64,000 nt of DNA, taken from NCBI GenBank assembly GCA_013400115.1, contig VXBP01007514.1, positions 62,001 through 126,000 on the forward strand. Reading direction: 5' to 3'. Below the pieces are notes generated by a model, which was not told where the DNA came from, did not search any database, and was given only the letters and a program-made list of their open reading frames with translations. The translations under genes and the position numbers were made by a program. This document shows positions 22,261 to 33,254 of this stretch, piece after piece. The first letter of the stretch is position 1. Each line of letters starts with the position of its first letter. The stretch is from Rhinopomastus cyanomelas. Lineage: Eukaryota > Chordata > Aves > Bucerotiformes > Rhinopomastidae.

Positions 22261-22790
22261 GGCAGTAGCAGGAGGGGAGGTGATCTTGCTTGTGATACTG
22301 CATGTGAGACCCCATCTGGAACCCAGTGTACCATTCTAGAGCTCCCAACACAAGAAGGACCTGGAGCTGTTGAAGCAAGTCCAGAGGAGGCCACAAGGAT
22401 GATCAGAGGTCTGGAGCTCCTGTGCTCTAGGGACAGGCTGAGGGAGTTGAGGTGGTTCAGCCTAGAGAAGAGAAGGCTCTGGGGGAACCTTAGAGCAACT
22501 TCCAGGACCTGGTGGAGCTCCAGGAAAGCAGGAGAAGGGCTTTTGGCCAGAGACTCTGGTGACGGGAAAAGGGGATTGGAGTCCAAGTATAATAGGGGAG
22601 AGTGAGATGAGATCTGAGGCAGAAATCCTTCCCCGTGAGGGTGCTGAGGTCCTGGGACAGCTTGCCCAGGTTGATTGTGGCTGCTCCATCCCTGGCAGTG
22701 TCCAAGGGCAGGCTGGATGGGGCTGTGGGCACCCTGGTCTGGTGAGAGGTCTCCCTTCCAACCCACCCCAGTCAGGGCTTCTGTGCTGTA
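22261..22790 (+). mobile_element. CR1 LINE fragment, about 530 bp
   Basis: Sense blocks AAGAAGGACCTGGAGCTGTT, GAGATCTGAGGCAGAAATCC and GGGGCTGTGGGCACCCTGGT. The final tail is degraded. Confidence 0.9.
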
Positions 22791-23165
22791 CCGCCAGCTC
22801 TTTCTGAATTTCAGCCAACCTGTATTGGGTAGAGCAGCAGACACCCCATGCTCTGCAGGCTCTCCATCCTGTACCGACATTGCGGGAGACTAGAGTTGTT
22901 CAGGCTCTTGCTATCACAGTGAGGAGCTGCTCAGGCACTGAACTCCGTAAACGTCCAGATCTCTGTGTGACAAGTGCTACAGCCAGCAAAGAATCCCAAC
23001 AAACCGGGATCAGCGCGCGGCGCTCTCCTTCCTACCTGTGCGTTCAGGCAAGCACCAGCTTGCTTTGTTGGTTATTTCACATCTTACAAATGATGAGTAG
23101 CAGGAAAGATTAGTTAGTTGCTTTCTGACGAACTCGGGCATTTTTTTTCATGTATTTTGAAATAC

Positions 23166-23765
23166 TTAGGGGTTTCGTTTATTTTTTTCGTGGAGGAAAA
23201 CATCAGCACAAGGAGGAGATGTGGGTTTTCTTTGCTGTGGATGGCGCCTACGCTGGAGTAACAGAATCACACAATCACAAAATGTTAGGAGTTGGAAGGG
23301 GCCTCTAGAGATCATCCAATCCAACCCCCCCTGCCAGAGCAGGTCACACAGGCACGTGCAAGGGCCATTGAAAGTCTCCAGAGCCAGAGACCCCACACCC
23401 TCTCTGGGCAGCCTGTGCTCCATCATCCTCACAGGGAAGAAGGTTTTCTGGTTTCCATGGAACCTCCTCTGTTCCAGGCTGTCCCTTCTGCCCCTCCTGT
23501 CCCAGTGAGTCCTGTCACTGGGTGCCCCTGAGCAGAGCCTGGCTCCATCCTCCTGACACCTGCCCTTTCCGTATTGATCAACATTCCTGGGGTCACCTCT
23601 CAGTCTCGTTTCCAAGCTGAAGCGACCCAGCTCCCTCAGCCTTTCCTCATCGGGGTGATGCTCAACTGCCTCCATCATCCCTGTGGCTCTGCACTGGGTT
23701 CTTTCCAGCGGTTCCCTGCATTTGTCTTTGCAGCTCTCCAGCATTTCCTTGAAGCTTATTTGCAT
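23166..23765 (-). mobile_element. CR1 LINE fragment with a 199-codon open frame
   Basis: The repeat itself spans about 23261-23745. The minus-strand frame carries DEERLRELGRFSLETRLRGD, CQEDGARLCSGAPSDRT and LEQRRFHGNQKTFFPVRM, all CR1 ORF2 C-terminal. The frame extends past both repeat ends by chance. No reverse-transcriptase core is present, so this is a dead remnant. Confidence 0.9.
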
Positions 23766-25009
23766 GAGGTTGAACTCTAAGCAAATGCTGCCCGTGTTTT
23801 AACCTGTTGCACGGCTGCACTGGGTCTGTCTTTGTTAGGCTGCTGGGGAAATGACAGCAGATAATCGGAGCCCCTGTTGTGCAGATGTGCTCACAAACAA
23901 CCCCAAACCCCAGCCAACTCCTTATCAGCGCCTCACTGATAAACCAGGGCACAAAAGCCCTGGCATGGACCCACATCTCCTGCCTGTTTGGAGATTAAAA
24001 AACTCTTGAGGCTTTGGTTTGTTGTGAAAGTTAATTGCAAAGCGCTTGAACCTTGGCAGGGCTCCCGTGCCCAGACTTGTCACGCCCGAGCTGAGCCCTC
24101 TGACAGGTACCGGTCGTGTCTGGGCGGGTTCCCGGGGCTCCCTGCCGCAGGCACAGGGGAGGGGCCGCTACCTCCAGAGGGTATTTCTCCCCAGATAGCT
24201 TGAAGTACCCCAGGATGGGATGAGTGGCCCATAGGAGATGCTGATCTCTCCCCACCAACTGTAGGGTGGGCTGGGCAGCAGCGAGATGATCCCCGGTCCC
24301 GCTGGCTGCGTTGCTGCTGAGGCACCATCTCAGCGTAATTAAGGGTTGAGTTTGGTAGAGGCCCTGGTGCTTGCGTCAAACTACATGTGGAGGTAAGTTG
24401 GTTCCTTGGAGGTGTTCCCAGCACGGCGCGTTGCCCAACGTGTCTCCGTGACCCATTAGGGAGGCATCTCTTCTGCTAAGTCTTGGCTTCCCAGAGCATC
24501 CACTGAGATCATTTTGGGTGTCAGGGGTTGCTGGCCCTCACCCAGGACCCTTCTGATTTTGGATTGATCCTTCAGGTGAAGCCAGTGGGAAGGGAAATTC
24601 ATTCAGGGGATTGAACCCAGAAGGCACTACCCCTTCACGCTTTGCCCTGCCCCATTTAAATAGGTTTCCCCTGGGAGCTTCAGGTACTGCTGGTGCTCTG
24701 AGCCATGGGAAGGTTCTCAGCCAGGCTGCACAGCGTGAATCTGAAGGAAAAGCAGGAATAAAAGCTGAGCCCCATGATCGCACAAGGTTGGTTATCTGGG
24801 TTTTAAGGAGGTTTTTTGTTGTGTGATTATTTTTAAATGATTGTTGATCGTTAAAGCTGCTTTCTGATCGCTTCTTTGTGGCTAGGCCTCGCAAAACCCG
24901 GTACCCGAGGGACCTTGAGAGTGATCAGGTAGTGGCTATTGCCCCACCAACCACTCGGGTGTCACTGGTGGGGCAAAACCCCACTGGCAGTCTCAGGTTT
25001 GAGAAGTGC
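23766..25009. other. Unique intron, nothing seen
   Basis: CR1-free for 1.2 kb, AT-rich at 24780-24870. Open frames here have no recognisable homology. Confidence 0.5.
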
Positions 25010-25660
25010 AGACCTCAGACGCTTTGGGGTGTTGATTGACAAGAAGCTCAGTAGAAGCTGGCACTGAGATGTCCCAGGGTGCACCAAGAGCAGTGGGGTC
25101 AGCAGAGCCAGAGAGGGGATTCTTCCCTTTTACTCTGCTCTTGCTCCCCCCACCTGAAATCCTGTGGCCAGTTCTGATGTCCCCAGCATCAGAAGGACTT
25201 AGAACTGTTGGAGTGAGGCCACGGGATCCAAGGGCTGAAGCACCTTTGCTATGGGGACAGGCAGAGGAAGCTGGGATTGTTCAGCCGAGGGAAGAGAAGA
25301 TTTCAGGGGGATCTTAGAGCTGCCTCCCAGAATCTGAAAAGAACCTCCAGGAAGGCTGCAGAAGAACTTTTCCCACGGGGATCCAGTAACAAGACAAGGG
25401 GAAATGGTTGGGAACTGAGAGAGAGGAGGCTCAGACTAGGTCTGAGGAAGAAGTTCTTCGGTGCCAAGGTGGAGATACTCTGGAATCAATTGCCTGGAGA
25501 GGCTGTGGCTGCCCCTTCCCTGGAGGTGTTCAAGGCCACGTTGGATGAGGTCTTGAGCAACCAAATCTAATTGAGAGGCATCGCTGGCCCTGGCAGGGGG
25601 TTGGGGTAGATGAGCTCTGAGGTCCCTTCCAACCTCAGCCAGTTAGGGATTTGGTGATTC
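25010..25660 (+). mobile_element. CR1 LINE fragment, about 650 bp
   Basis: It begins in the GVLIDKKLS segment of ORF2 (25030-25060), continues through FSRGKRRFQGDLRAASQNLK, and ends with CCTCAGCCAGTTAGGGATTT. The middle of ORF2 is heavily mutated. Confidence 0.92.
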
Positions 25661-27105
25661 CCCGCCCTCCATTTAGAGTCCACGAGCACCCTGCCCTGTC
25701 GCTGTTGCTCTCTACCATGGCTTTTATGAAACAGAAGTAAATGTGACTGATCTGGCAGCAGAAGTGACAGAAAGAGATGTGAGAATTGAAATGAATCGCC
25801 AGCCTGGTTTTGTGGGTTTTTTATTCTCTCCTGTCTCAGTCCTGTGGTGTTTCTGTGGAGCAGGTCGGTGTGCAGTGTTCCCTCACATGATGCTCGCATC
25901 ACTGGATGTGTTGTAGCCGACCGTCACGGGTGACGATGCAGCATTTGTGTCGCCATGAACCTCCTGTCTCTGGAGTGTCCTAGCACTCTGGCGAATATCC
26001 CCAACCCAGTGTCACCCAGTGCAGCGCCGTGATTGATTTACCAGCTCTATTAATCATCTGGTAGGAGAGAGAAAACAAGTTCTTTAAGCGAGAACTGACG
26101 ATCAACGTGGTGGTGTGAGCGCTAGGCAGGACTAGAACAGAGAGAAGTAAGAACCATAGGCCAGGAATGTGGGTGCTGCTGTGCCTCCCCACTATCAGAC
26201 AGACATGTGAAGAGTCACAAAATCACTCTGGTTGGAAAAGACCCCTGGGGTTATCGAGTCCAACTATCTACCCTACCTTACAAATTCACCCCTAAACCAC
26301 ATCCCTCAACACCTCATCCCAAAATGTCTTTAAACATTGAGGGACTCGACCAACTCCCTGGGAAGCCCATTCCAGTGCCTGACCACCTTTTCTGTGGAAA
26401 AATTCTTCTTAATATCAAGTGACTCCCTTGTCCTAGCACCAGAGTCCCTCACGGGATAATAAGTGAAGGTTGCTGGGCTGTCTGCAGTCTGTACTGGTTG
26501 TGGCCAGAATGAGGGCTACTGGTATGTACTGGTGCAGTGGAAGAGGGGGATGCTGGCTGTTGATGCTCAGGAGGACAAATGACACTCAGAGGGTTCTGTT
26601 TTGTAAATCACCTCCAGGCTGTGCAGCGTGAGCACCCAGGCGCTGCTCTGCTGATGACTTTAACCTCAAGTGGAGCTGACCTGAGTGCAGTGGGATAAAA
26701 ACAAACATTTACCCTCAGCAAACCCTCCAACTGGATGTGATTGTCAGCGCTGGCTTTGGGCTGCATCATGTTTTGCATTTCTTTGCTGCGGGTTTTAGTA
26801 ATGAAAACAAACGACTTGGCTCCACCTTGGCTTGTGCTTCTTTTCCAGCCGCTTTCTCACATTCCCATACGCTACCACACAGAGTAGCTGAGCTCCAAGC
26901 AGGCAAGGGGATGGCTTTGTTTTTCCAGTTGGGATTTCCAGTGTTGGTTTTGTAGCACGATGCACAAATCTCGAGTCAAGGCCGACTCGTTTGTCTTCAA
27001 GGATTTCTGCATGAGGTAGGAAGCGTCCAGCTGTGGATGCTCCGGGCTATGTGTGACCTCCTCCCCTCCATGGCTTAGTTTGTGTCCCTGACCTTCTGAA
27101 TCATT
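25661..27105. other. Mostly unique intron around one old CR1
   Basis: Apart from the old CR1 at 26211-26445 no exon or repeat was recognised. Confidence 0.5.
26211..26445 (-). mobile_element. Old CR1 LINE 3' fragment
   Basis: AGAGTCACAAAATCACTCTG, then GTTGGAAAAGACCCC and TCCTTAATATCAAGTG-like blocks. AT-richer and more diverged than most copies here. Confidence 0.82.
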
Positions 27106-27652
27106 GAACAGGAACCGGCGGGGTGCCCAGGTGGCCCAGAAGGCCAGTGGCATCCTGGCTTGGATCAGCAATAGTGTGGCCAGCAGGACTAGAGTCATCA
27201 TTCTCCCCCTGTACTGGGCACTGGGGAGGTCTCCCCTCGAGTACTGGGGGCAGTGCTAGGCCCCTCACTTCAAGAAATTGAGGGGCTGGAGTTTTTCCAG
27301 AGGTGCAACGAGGCTGGGGAAGGGACTGGAGGGAAAGTCTGATGAGGAGAGGCTGAGGGGGCTGGGGGTGTTTAGCCTGGAGGGGACTCGGGGGGACCTT
27401 CTCCCTCTCTCCACCACCCTGAAGGGAGGTTCTTAGGTTGGATGTTAGGAAGCCCTTCCTCGTGGAAAGGGGGATCAGACCATGGACTGGACTGCCCAGG
27501 GGAGTAGTGGAGTCCCCATCCCTTGAGGTGTTGAAGGCCAGCCAGGCTGTGGCCCGTAGTGTCCTGGTGTGGCCACTGGGGTGATGTTAGGTCCTGGGCT
27601 GGGCTGGCTTTGCTCAGAGGGCTTCTCCATCCACAGCGATTCTGTGGTTCTC
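27106..27652 (+). mobile_element. CR1 LINE fragment, about 545 bp
   Basis: Sense KASGILAWISNSVASRTRVI-like start, GDVRSWAGLALL-type group end (GTGATGTTAGGTCCTGGGCT) and a degraded GATTCTGTGGTTC tail. Confidence 0.9.
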
Positions 27653-28227
27653 CAGTTGAAAGTCTAGCTTAAAAGTGAGCTCAGGTGGAAAATATTCTTG
27701 AGCACAACACCGTTGTTGAGGGTAGAACCCTTTGTTTTAAGGGAGGGCTGAGGCAGAGGTGGTGCATTGATTCAAAATAGCTAAGATTCCTTCTCTTAGT
27801 GAAGGTGCCGGTGCTTCCCCTGCCTGGGTAGGAGTGCAGCAAACCCCGCTGAGTGTCGTCAGTGCTGCAAGGGGAAGTTTTTCCCCATATAACTTCATGC
27901 AAGTTATTGGGAGGGAGGAACTTGAGGACCTGCCTACAAGGAATGGCATTGATTGTCCGAGGTTGGGCTAAATAGAATTTATTTTGGCCACCAAGTGAAT
28001 GAATTGGGTGTTACCAAATCCCCCAGTCCAAGACAGCACACAGGTCATTACAAAGCTGCTTTACATTGGAGAAGGATTTTTTCTAGCTCAGTATCTGTCT
28101 TCTTGGCTGGAAGAAGGATGTTATTTGAAAGATCGATGACTGTTGTTCAAGTCGTATTGTGCCACCCAGTGCTTTGTGTTCCTTGTACGTAAAATGTTTT
28201 GCAATCGATTGGTTTTTGGGGGTGGTT

Positions 28228-28266
28228 TTTTTTTCCCTCGCTCTTTTTTCCCCCCACCTCTTTTTG
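28228..28266. repeat. Pyrimidine-rich low-complexity tract
   Basis: T and C runs (T8, T6, C6, T5) with few purines, in otherwise unique intron. Confidence 0.6.
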
Positions 28267-28462
28267 TGCTGCCTACACCCTGGGTTACGATTCAGAGTGT
28301 GGGCTGCGATAGGAGCATGGGATGCCTTGCTGCCTCTGACTAGTGTCAGGACTGCAGCAACACACCAGAACCCTTGGAAAGGCAAATATGGCTGAGGATG
28401 TAGCAGATGGAGTGTTGGAACAAACCCAAGCCAACATCTAGAGGACTTAGCCATCCCTTACC

Positions 28463-28667
28463 CAGGGACTCTGGTGATAGGACAAAGAGGCTGGGTTCAA
28501 GCTAGAAGAGGGGAGATTGAGATGAAATCTGAGGCAGAAATCCCTCTCTGTGAGGCTGCTGAGGCCCTGGAACAGGTTGCCCAGGGATGGCTGCCCCATC
28601 ATCCCTGGAAGTGTCCAAGACCAGGTTGGATGGGACTGTGGGCACCCTGGTGACTTGATGATTCTGT
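28463..28667 (+). mobile_element. CR1 LINE 3' fragment
   Basis: GGGACTCTGGTGATAGGACA, GATGAAATCTGAGGCAGAAA and GGACTGTGGGCACCCTGGTG. Close to the element at 22261. Confidence 0.9.
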
Positions 28668-28751
28668 CCCTTGTTCCCTGGCTCTTATCTGCAGCAGGAT
28701 CCCTATCCCCCACCCTGCCTTCTCTAACAAAGCAATGGCATCTTTTCAGAC

Positions 28752-28867
28752 CTGTCTGGGTGCATTTCTGTGTGTCCTGGCTTAGGTCCTGTGATCCTGT
28801 TCGAGCAGGGGGGGTTGCACTCGATGACCCCTGAAGGTCCATTCCAACCCCTAATGATCTGTGCGTC
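28752..28867 (+). mobile_element. CR1 3' tail
   Basis: TGTGATCCTGTTCGAGCAGG, GATGACCCCTGAAGGTCC and CCCCTAATGATCTGTG. About 115 bp. Confidence 0.85.
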
Positions 28868-29577
28868 TTGCTCCCAGTAGCGCTAGAAGTGAGTCACTGG
28901 TCCACAGAGCTTTAACAGGAGGTGTCCTCCATGGGTGAGGGGCTGCCTTTGCACTTGTGTGGTGCAAGGAGCTCCTGGCTCGAGCAGCACTTGTGTATTA
29001 CTTTGGAGCAATTTTTGCGTGGCAGGGAGTTGCACGGGCAGGTTTGGGGTGGCGGTGGGGGGTGAGGTTGAAGACATCTGTGCTCTGAGCCGCACAGCAG
29101 AGTCTTCAAAGGAGTTGTCCGCAATCTTAAGGTGAGCTGCAGTCGTTGAATTGCAGGAGGCATCAAATGTTCCTGCTGGCTGAAGTGGCGCAGGAGATCA
29201 GTTGCTGTTGTGGAAGATCAATTCATGCAGTGCAGATCACGCTCGTCGCTGGCTTTTTGTTTCCCTGCCTTTCTTGTTTTACTAATCGCGATTGTTTCAC
29301 GTTCTCTAATGTATTAGACTTTCTAATAAGGCCTGTAATTCATTATTTAAGCAGTAGTGTTGTGCTAATTGGAGGAGTTATTTTTGTCAGTGCTGATGAG
29401 TCGGTAAGTACAGAATAATTTTTTAAGCCGTGATGGGGTCCCTTGATATTTTCTGTTTCAAGGAGGTGACCCAGTGCTTGTTTCACCGTGTTCCCAACAG
29501 CTTCATCCCTTACAGTGGGAGGAAGATGCTGACAGTGTTAAGAGTGTTTGAAGGACTCCAGATCTCCTTTCCCCTGA
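28868..29577. other. Unique intron with AT-rich, possibly conserved core
   Basis: 29225-29420 is rich in TAAT cores (ACTAATCGCGATTG, TCTAATGTATTAGA, GTGCTAATTGG). Possible enhancer or conserved element; not demonstrable from one sequence. Confidence 0.35.
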
Positions 29578-29828
29578 AGAATCCCAGACTGGCTGAGGTT
29601 GGAAGGGACCTCAGAGCTCATCTACCCCAACCCCCTGCCAGGGGCAGCAATGCGTTTCATACAATCATTAGGGATTGGAAGGGACCTCACAAGATCATCT
29701 AGTCCAATCCCCTACCAGAGCAGGATCACCCAGACCAAGTCGCACAGGAACACATCCAGGCGGGTCTTAAATGTCTCCAGTGAAGGAGACAACCAGATTT
29801 GGCTGCTCAAGACCTCATCCAACTTGAC
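29578..29828 (-). mobile_element. CR1 3' fragment interrupted by another CR1
   Basis: Left part 29578-29653 (AGAATCCCAGACTGGCTGAG to GGGGCAGCAATGC) and right part 29791-29828 (AACCAGATTTGGCTGCTCAA) are adjacent in intact relatives such as 50072. Confidence 0.85.
29654..29790 (-). mobile_element. CR1 3' fragment inserted inside the previous one
   Basis: AATCATTAGGGATTGGAAGG to TCTCCAGTGAAGGAGAC, about 135 bp, same orientation as the host but a different, probably younger, subfamily. Confidence 0.87.
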
Positions 29829-29839
29829 ACCTGATTTCT

Positions 29840-30183
29840 GACACCTTGGTGGGGCCAGAGCTGCACCAGGTAGGGCTGTGGTTGCCCTGGGAAATGGAAA
29901 AAGCTCTTGAGTTTTGTTTTTCTGACATGTGGTCAGATACAGGTTTTAGGTGCCGGCAGCACTGTGGCTGGGGTTTGCTTTTGGATCACTCCGATGATGG
30001 GATGGGAGCAAAGGTACCCACAGAAAGACAGTGAGGAGGGTAGTGCGTGGTTAAAGGATGCTGGATCTCCTGTGGGCACCCAGGAGACCAAGTGTGTGTT
30101 AGAGAGTTACCATTATAGAATCCCAGACTGGCTGAGGTTGGAAGTGTCCTCAGAGATCATTTACTCCAGTCCCCTGCCAGGGG
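29840..30183. repeat. Duplicated block, copy 2 (likely CR1 3'-transduction product)
   Basis: This is the partner of 17116-17440 at a constant offset of 12724 bp. The CR1 part is cut off about 75 bp in from the CR1 3' end, as in a 5'-truncated insertion, while the 275 bp beyond the CR1 3' end came along. It sits directly against a disrupted CR1 ending near 29828. Short open frames in both copies are chance. Confidence 0.9.
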
Positions 30184-30662
30184 ATACATTGGGCTGCAGC
30201 TCCCTTGGGCAGTGGTTGGTGCCACAGGGGTTTCTCTCCTCAGGTGGGCATTTGGGATGTGCGTTCCACACGTTGCAGAACACGGACCTGCTGTTGGCGG
30301 GCTACGTCCTGGGAAAGCTTTGCCCCTTCACTAACGGAAAGCTTTGCCTGTTTCCCTCCCCTGGAGTTAACGGCAGTGTGGGACAATGTAGGCTTTGTGT
30401 GCCCGTCCCCATGCTGGGGACAGTTACTGCTCTCCCCCGCTGCAATGCCGCCGGCGCAGCCGTTCTCTGTGTATGATACAGGAGGTGTTTGCAGGATTAA
30501 GGAGCTTTTAATTTGTTTGCAGGGGGTGGTGGCAGAGGTGGGGGAGTGGGCACCTGTGGACTTACTACGGACGTGTAGACAGATATCTGTGGGGTGAGAC
30601 ACTCCAGCGTTCACTGTCCCTTGCTGATACAACTAGGGGAATCAGTTGATGTGTTGCTACTT

Positions 30663-31118
30663 GAAATAGTCCAGTGCGGAGCCACAGGGATGATGAAGAC
30701 AGTGGAGCCTCTGCCTGATGAGGAAAGGCTGAGGAGACTGGGTCTTTTCATCTGGAGAAGGGTAGACTGAGGGATGACCCCATGAATGTTGATAAATTTG
30801 GGAAGGGTGAGTGTCAGGAGGATGGAGCCAGGCTCTGATCAGGGGTGTCCACTGACAGGACAAAAAGCACTGGGTGTGAGCTGGAGCAGAGGAAGTTCCA
30901 TATCAGTAAGAGGAAGAACTTCTTCCGTATGAGGGTAACAGAGCCCTGGCCCAGGCTGCCCAGAGAGACTGTGGAGTCTCCTGCTCTGGAGGCTTTCAAA
31001 CCCCCCAGGATGTTCCAGTGTGACCTGACCTAGGAGATCCTGTTCAGGCAGGAGGGTTGGACTGGTGATCTCTAGAGGTCCCTTCCAACCCCTAACACTG
31101 TTACTCAGTGATTCTCTA
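30663..31118 (+). mobile_element. CR1 LINE fragment, about 455 bp
   Basis: Sense ECQEDGARL and SKRKNFFRMRVTEPWPRLPR, then ATCTCTAGAGGTCCCTTCC and a degraded tail. Confidence 0.92.
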
Positions 31119-31626
31119 AGCACATGGGATTGGAGCTGCAGCTTGCAGCCTGCTCCAAGCTAATATGAACCATGCTGCTACAGGAGATGGTGCCGCTGGA
31201 GCTGAGCCACCACATTATTCCAGACCAGATCTCTGGGAAGTGGGAGGAAACCAAATATTTTTTGTTGTCGCTTGGTCACCCCTGCCAAGGAAACGGCGGG
31301 GCTGCACAGCGGCTCGCACCCACTGCGGGCTCTTCCAGTCCTCCCTGCTCTAGCAGATGGCTCCCAAACACAAATAAGCCTCAGGGATGCCTGTCACTGC
31401 CTGTGACCCCCGGGAAAGTAGAAACCGCATCGGAAACGAGCAGAGCTGGGAAGATGTTGGAGCATTTGTCTTGAGCAGATAAGTGCAGTGTAGGGAAAGG
31501 CTGGGGTGAGCTCTGTGTGGTTGTCAGTGCCACCAGCACACTTCAGGCAGTGCCCTTGTGCCGTGCTGCCATGCAGATGAGGTTCCTGGGCCGTGGTGGT
31601 TTGAGGCTGCCTGTGTCAGTGCTCTC

Positions 31627-31951
31627 TAGAATCACAGAGTCATCCAGGTTGGAAAAGACCTTCAACATCATCAAGTCCAACCATCCACCCTGCAACCCCC
31701 AACCGCTAACCCATCTCCCCAGACACCCTGGCTGCCCAGTTGTTGAATCCCTCTAGCAGCAGTACCTCCAGCCCCTCCCTGGGCAGTCTTTTTCAACGCC
31801 TCCCCACTCTTTCTGGGAAGATTTTCCTAAGATCCAGCCTAAACCTCCCCTGGCGCAACTTGACCCCATTTCTTCTGGCCCTGTCTCTAGTCCCTAGGGA
31901 GAAGAGGCCAACCCCTGCCTCACTGCAACCTCCCTTCAGGTAGCTGTAGGC
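31627..31951 (-). mobile_element. CR1 LINE 3' fragment
   Basis: Starts AGAATCACAGAGTCATCCAG. Antisense of the GTAGGGTGGATGGTTGGACT group (relatives at 4173, 13781 and 53926). Confidence 0.93.
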
Positions 31952-31967
31952 AGTCTAGGTGTTGTAG

Positions 31968-31981
31968 GGTGTGTGTGTGTT
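31968..31981. repeat. Short (TG)n tract
   Basis: About seven TG units just right of a minus-strand CR1; too short to call a useful microsatellite. Confidence 0.7.
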
Positions 31982-32742
31982 TCCAGAGCCACTGTGCCTG
32001 AGGGTGGGAGTTGGAGGCACTGGGATGCTGTCCCTCAGGTTCCTGGGCAGGTGAATTTGGCATTTACTGGTCTTTCGTGCGCAGATCCAGCTGTAGCCAG
32101 TGGTGGGGTGGCTGCACTGGATGACACAGACTAGTGTTAGGAACAGTGCAAGGAGAGCATTTACCAGACCTGAAACGTGAGTGACACTGAGGATTTCCAA
32201 ACCTCCTCCTTGGCAAGCGGACAAGAAACTGGAAGGACATCAGGAGCTCAGCAACTGGGAATGGGGGACCAGGACAGGGCCAAGGTGGAGCTGAGAAGCT
32301 CAGCAATGTCTCCATCACCCCACTGCAGTCCGGCAATCTGTCCTGGGCTTTCCAGCCCCTCTGTGCTCTGCTGGAGTGTTGGAATCAGCACGATGTCTGG
32401 GAAACAGCCGGGGCTTTACGCTCCATCTCGCTGCTGCTGGAGAGGGGGTCATAGCGTAAGGCGCCGGAGTGGCCGTATCGCCCTGGTATGTTTGCTGCAG
32501 GATAATGGAAAATTCCTGTGAGGAGCCTTGCTTGATCGGGGGCCAGAGGAAACAGGATGAAGTCTCTTCCACCAGTGAAACGATAGAAGAGTACACTCTG
32601 CATCTTCCGGTGTCTGCTGGAGGTGTTTTTGTGGGCTTGGGGTTTTGTTTGGAGGAAGAAAATCGACCGTGTGTGAGGCCACCCCACAGCAGTGCCAGGC
32701 TCCTCGCCTCGTGCCCTCCTGCGCTGCCTGGATGCCATGGAT

Positions 32743-33254
32743 TTGTGTCTGGAGCGCTGTGTCCAGTTCTGGGGCCTTTGGTTCCAGAGGGAGAGGGAAC
32801 TGCTGGAAGGAGCCCAGCGCAGAGCCACAAGGATGGTGAAGGCAGCGGACCATCTCCCTGACGAGGGAAAGGCTGAAGGAGCTGGGGGTCTTCAGGTGCC
32901 TGAGGGGTGACCCCATGAATGTTGATAAACATGGGAAGGGTGAGTGTCAGGGGAATGGAGACAGGCTCTGCTCAGGGGTGTCCTCAGTGATAGGACAAGG
33001 GGCAGCAGGTGGTGAGCTGGAGCAGAGAAGGTTCCATGAAAGCAGAAGGGTAACCTTTTTCCCTGTGAGGGTGACGGAGCCCTGCCCCAGGCTGCCCAGA
33101 GAGGTTGTGGAGTCTCCTGCTCTGGAGACTTTCAAACCCCCCAGGATGTTCCATTGTGACCTGATGTAGAGGACTCTGCTCTGGCAGGGGAGTTGGACTG
33201 GATGATCTCTAGAGGTCCCTTCCAACCCCTCACAGTCTGTATAATTCTGTGATT
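32743..33254 (+). mobile_element. CR1 LINE fragment, about 510 bp
   Basis: Sense GAQRRATRMVKAADHLPDEG and RVTEPCPRLPREVVESPALE, then ATCTCTAGAGGTCCCTTCC and TATAATTCTGTGATTT. Same subfamily as 30663. Confidence 0.93.

Larger units (their letters stand above)
30190..32742. other. Intron between CR1 copies, nothing gene-like
   Basis: The gaps 30190-30662, 31119-31626 and 31952-32742 hold no recognised exon. Long antisense frames near 32315-32930 partly overlap a CR1 and are shadows. Confidence 0.5.

Noticed and set aside
22254..22880. 208-codon minus-strand frame
   Set aside because: It is the antisense of a plus-strand CR1; its SLPWTLPGM-like blocks recur in every CR1 of that group.
32315..32932. 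205-codon minus-strand frame
   Set aside because: Its start overlaps antisense CR1 and the rest has no recognisable homology.
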